A DNA stretch of 9,074 bases from Pseudonocardiales bacterium (GTDB lineage Bacteria; Actinomycetota; Actinomycetes; Mycobacteriales; Pseudonocardiaceae), in assembly GCA_013695005.1 (NCBI GenBank), contig JACDBJ010000110.1:1-9074 (forward strand), written 5' to 3'. Below the pieces are notes generated by a model. The model worked only from the letters and a program-made list of their open reading frames with translations, was not told the DNA's origin and did not search any database. This document shows, piece by piece, positions 5,980 through 9,074 of this stretch (its first letter is position 1; every line of letters starts with the position of its first letter). The position numbers and the translations under genes were made by a program.

Positions 5980-6663
5980 GAGGATCCGGTAGAGCTTGCG
6001 CCGCGTGTCGACCAGGATCTCGCGGGCCGCTTCGCGCTGGGCGGTGGTGCCGGCGGACATGACCTGCATGGTCGCCCCCATCACCTGCCCGACGCTCTCG
6101 CGCAGCGCGATCACGTCGTCCTCGGCGTCATCGCCGATCGAGTCCCACACCCGGTCGAGGTCCGCGCGGTGCTCCTCGACGTAGGCGGTGCCGTCGTCGG
6201 TCAGATGCATCACGCGCTTGCCGTCGGCCTGCTCGGTGCGGACCAGACCTTCGTCCTCCAGCTGCTGCAGCGTCGGGTAGACCGAGCCAGGGCTGGGCCG
6301 CCATGCCCCATCGCTGCGCTGGTTGATCTCTTGGATGATCTGGTAGCCGTGCATCGGCTGCTCGGCGAGCAGCGCCAGTACGGCCGCCCGGATGTCGCCG
6401 CGGGCACGTTTGCGCCCACGCCGACCGTGCGGACCTGGGAACCCCTGGAAGCCGGGGCGGCCGGGGAAGCCGCCCGGTCCGAAACCGGGGCCGAAGCCCG
6501 CGCCGTAGCCGGGGCCGCCACGCGGGCCGTGCCGCCTGCGTCCCCGTCCACGGCCGGGCCGGTGCTCGCCGGCGGGGTCGTCGTTTTCATGGTTGTGCGG
6601 GCCGTCGCTCATCGCGGCGTGCATCCGCCAGCGTGGATCCCACGCTGCGCTCATCGCACTCAT
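5968..6663 (-). CDS. PadR-family transcriptional regulator with a long glycine-rich N-terminus
   Basis: This is a 231-residue DNA-binding protein. The PadR winged helix spans about 86-160: DIRAAVLALLAEQPMHGYQI, then WRPSPGSVYPTLQQLEDEGL (121-140), the signature recognition part, and the wing with KRVMHLTDDG. The C-terminal helices (about 160-231) are the usual dimerisation arm. Residues 36-84 are low-complexity, with many Arg and Gly followed by repeated GFGPG/GFPG units. Such tails occur in actinobacterial PadR proteins but no role is established. The N-terminus is also His/Asp-rich (DGPHNHENDD). PadR proteins typically repress a transporter or detoxification gene and themselves. ATG 6663 is chosen because AAGGAG lies 6 bases upstream; the in-frame TTG at 6690 would place that ribosome site inside the gene. 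Its target is not evident: the neighbouring VOC gene is divergent, about 270 bp away. Confidence 0.93.
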   Translation of the reverse strand: MSAMSAAWDPRWRMHAAMSDGPHNHENDDPAGEHRPGRGRGRRRHGPRGGPGYGAGFGPGFGPGGFPGRPGFQGFPGPHGRRGRKRARGDIRAAVLALLAEQPMHGYQIIQEINQRSDGAWRPSPGSVYPTLQQLEDEGLVRTEQADGKRVMHLTDDGTAYVEEHRADLDRVWDSIGDDAEDDVIALRESVGQVMGATMQVMSAGTTAQREAAREILVDTRRKLYRILAED

Positions 6664-6669
6664 GTGCGT

Positions 6670-6675
6670 CTCCTT
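6670..6675 (-). promoter_or_regulatory. Shine-Dalgarno AAGGAG for the PadR-family gene
   Basis: AAGGAG on the minus strand, 6 bases before ATG 6663, fixes the start of the regulator. Confidence 0.8.
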
Positions 6676-6720
6676 CAGCCGCTGGACCAAACCTATCTAC
6701 GATTCGATCGCGTGCCATCA

Positions 6721-6733
6721 CGATATATCGATA
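6721..6733. promoter_or_regulatory. AT-rich overlapping palindromes upstream of the PadR-family gene
   Basis: CGATATATCG (6721-6730) is a perfect 10-bp palindrome and TATCGATA (6726-6733) a perfect 8-bp one overlapping it. They form an AT-rich island in a divergent intergenic region about 60 bp upstream of the regulator start. PadR proteins often bind AT-rich dyads and repress themselves, so this is the best operator candidate. The classical ATGT-N8-ACAT form is not present. Confidence 0.4.
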
Positions 6734-6921
6734 ATGTGTCGTTGGCAGTAGAACCCCGACGAACACGTTCGCGGTGGAGATCCGCGGTCGCATCCGCGCG
6801 CGGGATGAGGTCTTCGCACGGTCCGTGGAGCGTGCGACGACCACAAACAGCGCGCAGAACAAGGCTTCGGCGGGGCGACACCAACCACGCGTATGCGACT
6901 CGACTGGTCGGTGAGCGGCGG

Positions 6922-6927
6922 TAGCGT
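6922..6927 (+). promoter_or_regulatory. Candidate leaderless -10 box (TAGCGT) for the VOC gene
   Basis: TAGCGT fits TAnnnT and ends 6 bases before ATG 6934, with no Shine-Dalgarno sequence between. This resembles a leaderless start. The rest of 6676-6921 holds the palindromes at 6721-6733 and nothing else I can name. Confidence 0.35.
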
Positions 6928-6933
6928 CGCGGC

Positions 6934-7303
6934 ATGGACTACAAGCTGGAGCTCATCACCGTTCCGGTGTCCGAGACGTCGAGCACGCGAAGGCGTCTAC
7001 GTCGAGAAGGCCGGGTTCAACGCCGACCACGACCACCAGGTCAGCGACGAGCTGCGTTTCGTCCAGCTGACCCCGCCGGGGTCGGCGTGCTCGATCGCCA
7101 TCGGGACCGGGCTCGGCGACAGCGAGCCTGGCTCGATGCAGGGGCTGCAGCTCGTCGTGGCCGACATCAACGCCGCACGTGCGGATCTCATCGGGCGAGG
7201 GCTGGACGTCACCGACGTCCAGCACCTCCCCGGTGGCGCGTTCGTATTCTTCAGCGACCCGGACGGCAACGGCTGGGTGGTGCAGGAGCCGTCGGCCGGG
7301 TGA
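6934..7303 (+). pseudogene. Glyoxalase/VOC-fold protein, frameshifted near the N-terminus
   Basis: VOC-fold proteins (glyoxalase I, bleomycin resistance, dioxygenases) are metal-dependent beta-alpha-beta domains. ATG 6934 gives MDYKLELITVPVS in frame 1. The expected DVEHAKA is in frame 3 from 6975, and YVEKAGFNADHDHQVSDELR, FVQLTPPGSACSIAIGTG and FVFFSDPDGNGWVVQEPSAG are in frame 2 from about 6998 to TGA 7301-7303. The first shift is a GA duplication (GAGAC for GAC, giving VSDVEHAK) or one lost base; the second is one missing T (TC for TTC, giving AKAFYVEKAGF). Repaired, the protein is about 122 residues, a normal length for the single-domain family. The frame-2 part alone lacks the first beta strand and helix, so the product is probably inactive. 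The substrate is unknown. If the shifts are sequencing errors, this is an ordinary gene. Confidence 0.85.
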
Positions 7304-7317
7304 CCGTCTCAGGTCAC
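7300..7317. terminator. Small hairpin spanning two convergent stop codons
   Basis: GTGACC (7300-7305) and GGTCAC (7312-7317) form a perfect 6-bp stem with a 6-base loop. The stem contains the VOC TGA (7301-7303) on one side and the minus-strand peptidase TGA (7316-7314) on the other. It could end transcription in both directions; there is no T tract. Confidence 0.35.
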
Positions 7318-8630
7318 AGCTTGCGCAGGCTGGCCACACCCTGCGGGTCGATGGAGCAGCTCTCGCTGGCCGACTTGCGAATGGCCCGCCCGCGGGCAGC
7401 CCGGCCGGCCGCGTCGCTCTGGTCGCCTGCGATGCAGAACTCCGCCCGCAGCGCTGGCGTGCCGTAGTACTGACCGTTGTCGTTGGGGCAGTCGAACACG
7501 GCCGGATTGGGCGCGGCGCAGCTGCTCCCGGCCGGAGGATCCCGCCGGTCCGGGTGTGTGAAGCCGGCGCAATGCATCATCTCGTGGATGAGCGTCTGGG
7601 AGATCTCCTCGTCGCCCTGCGGGAAGAGCACCCCGAAGTTGACGTTCAGGGTGGACCCGCCGACTCCGGCGCTGGCGTTCACGCCGGGCTCGTTGAGAGT
7701 CGTGTGGTGGATGACGCGGGCGTAGGTGTCGCGCAGCCGCTTCTTCTCGTCCGCGTTGAGGTTGCCGCATGCCTCGACGCTCGCCAGTGCGAACCGATGG
7801 CGGTCGATCAACCTGGCTCGGTCCGCTGCCGAGATGTCGTTGGCGAAGGTGAAGTGCGACAACGTGGCTCGTGCGGAGGAGTCGAACGCGTTCACGCGCC
7901 GAAGCCGGAAGCCCTGGCCGATGAGCTGGTCGAAGGCTTGCTGGAACTCACCGGAGGTCAAGCCGAACCGGGCGTCGAACACGGGACGACCCTGCTCCCA
8001 AATCCCGACGTAGCGGTCCTCGCCGTTGATCGTGTAGCCGCTCACGCAGGTTGGCCCGAACCCCTGCGGACCCAGCTGGTCGAAGGCCTGCTGGAGCGTC
8101 GCCGGTGTGAGGCCGAAGCGGGCATCGAACTTCGGGCGACCCTGCTCCCAGATGGCGGCGAAGCGTTCCTCGCCGTTGAGCACATAGGCGCTCACGCAGG
8201 TGGGTCCGAACCCCTTCGGGCCCAGCTCGTCGAACGCCTGCTGGAGCGTCGCCGGTGTCAGGCCGAAGCGGGCATCGAACACCGGGCGGCCGTGCTCCCA
8301 GATGGCGGCGAAGCGGTCCTCGCCGTTGATCGTGTAGCCGCTCACGCAGGTTGGTCCGAACCCTTCGGCTCCCAGCTGGTCGAACGCCTGCTGGAAGTTC
8401 GCCGCGGTCATGTTGTGCCGCGCGTCGAACTTGGGCCCGCCGACCTGCTCGAAGATCGCGGCAAACCGCGCCTCGCCGCCGATCGTGTAACCCTGCACCC
8501 ACGCCGGCCGGAACCCGTTGCTCACCAACTGCGTGAACGTCTGCTGATACTGCTCCCCGGTCAGTCCGTGCCTGGCGTCGAACCCCGGGCCGCCGTCCTT
8601 CTCCCATACGGCTACGAAGCTGTCAGACAT
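7314..8630 (-). CDS. Five BTRD1-like repeats fused to a zinc metallopeptidase domain (HExxHxxGxxH)
   Basis: This is a 438-residue protein. Residues 5-249 are five tandem units of 50-51 residues with core FAAIWEQGRPVFDARFGLT...QQAFDQLGPQGFGP...VSGYTINGEDR. They match the pattern I know as bacterial tandem repeat domain 1 (BTRD1), also seen in polyglycine hydrolases. Residues about 250-438 form a second domain: a helix (ADEKKRLRDTYARVIHHTTL), an edge strand (STLNVNFGVLFPQG) and then H349-E-M-M-H-C-A-G-F-T-H359. This fits the metzincin zinc motif HExxHxxGxxH, with E350 as catalytic base. I see no obvious Met-turn after it. The C-terminal domain holds six Cys, suggesting disulfides, yet there is no signal peptide, and an in-frame TAA just upstream excludes a longer start. 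ATG 8630 follows GGAGG (8636-8640). The likely role is a zinc endopeptidase that binds its target through the repeats. Confidence 0.88.
   Translation of the reverse strand: MSDSFVAVWEKDGGPGFDARHGLTGEQYQQTFTQLVSNGFRPAWVQGYTIGGEARFAAIFEQVGGPKFDARHNMTAANFQQAFDQLGAEGFGPTCVSGYTINGEDRFAAIWEHGRPVFDARFGLTPATLQQAFDELGPKGFGPTCVSAYVLNGEERFAAIWEQGRPKFDARFGLTPATLQQAFDQLGPQGFGPTCVSGYTINGEDRYVGIWEQGRPVFDARFGLTSGEFQQAFDQLIGQGFRLRRVNAFDSSARATLSHFTFANDISAADRARLIDRHRFALASVEACGNLNADEKKRLRDTYARVIHHTTLNEPGVNASAGVGGSTLNVNFGVLFPQGDEEISQTLIHEMMHCAGFTHPDRRDPPAGSSCAAPNPAVFDCPNDNGQYYGTPALRAEFCIAGDQSDAAGRAARGRAIRKSASESCSIDPQGVASLRKL
7884..8618 (-). repeat. Five tandem coding repeats, period about 150 bp
   Basis: The repeat units, in gene order, are 8618-8466, 8465-8313, 8312-8163, 8162-8013 and 8012-7884 (last one shortened). 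The DNA itself is repetitive: near-identical blocks starting CTCACGCAGG recur at 8041, 8191 and 8341, and blocks around GGCCGAAGCGGGCATCGAAC at 8111 and 8261, exactly 150 bp apart. Units 2 to 4 are most alike; units 1 and 5 are diverged, as expected if the array grew from its middle by unequal crossing-over or slippage. Confidence 0.93.
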
Positions 8631-8635
8631 CGCGT

Positions 8636-8640
8636 CCTCC
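8636..8640 (-). promoter_or_regulatory. Shine-Dalgarno GGAGG for the repeat-peptidase gene
   Basis: GGAGG on the minus strand, 5 bases before ATG 8630, fixes that start over the in-frame GTG at 8642. Confidence 0.75.
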
Positions 8641-8678
8641 ACGGCACGGAGGCGCTGTCGCCCCTCTTACGCCGTGGA
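8638..8678 (-). promoter_or_regulatory. Leader hairpin covering part of the ribosome site
   Basis: TCCACGGC (8638-8645) and GCCGTGGA (8671-8678) are a perfect 8-bp inverted repeat with a 25-base loop that itself contains short GC-rich complementary stretches. In the minus-strand mRNA, the 3' arm includes the first bases of the GGAGG ribosome site. It could mask translation, or end transcription from the DUF1772 gene upstream. There is no T tract. Confidence 0.4.
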
Positions 8679-8741
8679 TCGAGGTTGATCGCGTTGGTGA
8701 GGCGGCACATCAGGGCCAGCACTGAACGTACCGGCTGACGG

Positions 8742-9074
8742 TCAGGCGGCTGCTCGGCCGTAGAGCAGCAGCGCCCAGCACAGGCAAGCGAAAGCCGCCG
8801 TCGAGGTGACCGCGCGGACAATGTTCCAGCGGACCCAGCGGGACTCGAACCGCTCCCGAACTCCGGCCAGATCGCCAGCCTGATCCGGTGGGCCGGCCGC
8901 GTCCAGCGCGTTGTTCAGCGGGATGTTGACGGCGACCGTGGCGACGAACGCAGCCGCCGACAGCACGAAGCCGGCCACGATCCACTGCAGCGGCGCCCGG
9001 TCGTCCGTGCCGAGCTGCAGCGCACCGGCGACGATCGTCAACACCGGGGCTCCCAGGAAGACGAGCAGGAACAC
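8742..9074 (-). CDS. DUF1772-type membrane protein (anthrone oxygenase-like), partial
   Basis: The gene enters from the right edge, and its 5' end lies outside the window. The 110 visible residues contain hydrophobic segments at about 2-20 (FLLVFLGAPVLTIVAGALQL), 32-50 (IVAGFVLSAAAFVATVAVNI) and 88-105 (VTSTAAFACLCWALLLY). Between them is the DUF1772 signature: NIPLNNALDAAG, then a soluble loop and FESRWVRWNIVRA. The GTG at 9074 is only the first codon seen, not a proposed start. DUF1772 includes proteins related to fungal anthrone oxygenases, but bacterial members mostly have no proven function. It ends with TGA at 8742-8744, about 110 bp before the peptidase start on the same strand, so co-transcription is possible, though the leader hairpin lies between. 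Confidence 0.85.
   Translation of the reverse strand: MFLLVFLGAPVLTIVAGALQLGTDDRAPLQWIVAGFVLSAAAFVATVAVNIPLNNALDAAGPPDQAGDLAGVRERFESRWVRWNIVRAVTSTAAFACLCWALLLYGRAAA

Noticed and set aside
7884..8618. Regular 150-bp repeats as a possible CRISPR array
   Set aside because: There are no short identical repeats with unique spacers. The repeats are coding units of one open frame.
7179..8738. A 519-codon plus-strand frame opposite the repeat-peptidase gene
   Set aside because: Its repeats are only the antisense image of the real repeats. The minus strand has the ribosome site and the zinc motif.

Overview
The window is very GC-rich (about 70% by eye) with strong G/C bias at third codon positions, GTG starts in several genes, and gene families typical of high-GC Gram-positive bacteria: a CmtR-like ArsR sensor, a VapBC pair with a leaderless-type promoter, a glycine-rich PadR regulator and BTRD1-type tandem repeats. 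It looks like an actinomycete chromosome, perhaps Pseudonocardiales or a relative. No rRNA, tRNA, CRISPR array, insertion sequence or phage module is visible.

Left third (1-2548): a row of broken genes. It holds a 5'-truncated gluconokinase-type sugar kinase fragment on the minus strand, an FkbM-like methyltransferase split over three frames, then (minus strand, convergent) a transglutaminase-like gene split over at least four frames and a CDF-type cation transporter interrupted by an in-frame TAG. The transporter and transglutaminase genes belong with the intact ArsR-family metal sensor (2545-2889). The ancestral order on the minus strand was sensor, then transporter, then transglutaminase-like protein. 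The sensor stop overlaps the transporter start in a GTGA, and the transporter probably once met the third gene in an ATGA. A dyad overlapping a TATCAT -10 box lies just upstream of the sensor.

Middle (2890-5955): about 370 bp with no convincing gene, then three intact plus-strand units: a 212-residue helical protein of unknown function with an R-x4-H motif, a 12-helix Bcr/CflA-type drug exporter, and a VapB/VapC toxin-antitoxin pair. The pair has its own promoter with an imperfect 10-bp inverted repeat over the antitoxin start.

Right third (5956-9074): a PadR-family regulator (minus) converges on vapC. A glyoxalase/VOC-fold gene (plus) is frameshifted near its N-terminus. It converges on a 438-residue minus-strand protein made of five 50-residue BTRD1-like repeats and a C-terminal zinc-peptidase domain with HEMMHCAGFTH. 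The window ends inside a DUF1772-type membrane protein gene.

Two themes stand out. The repeat-plus-metallopeptidase protein has an unusual architecture. In addition, every apparent frameshift fits a net loss of one base, so the region is either decaying with a deletion bias or carries systematic deletion errors. Raw-read inspection would decide which.
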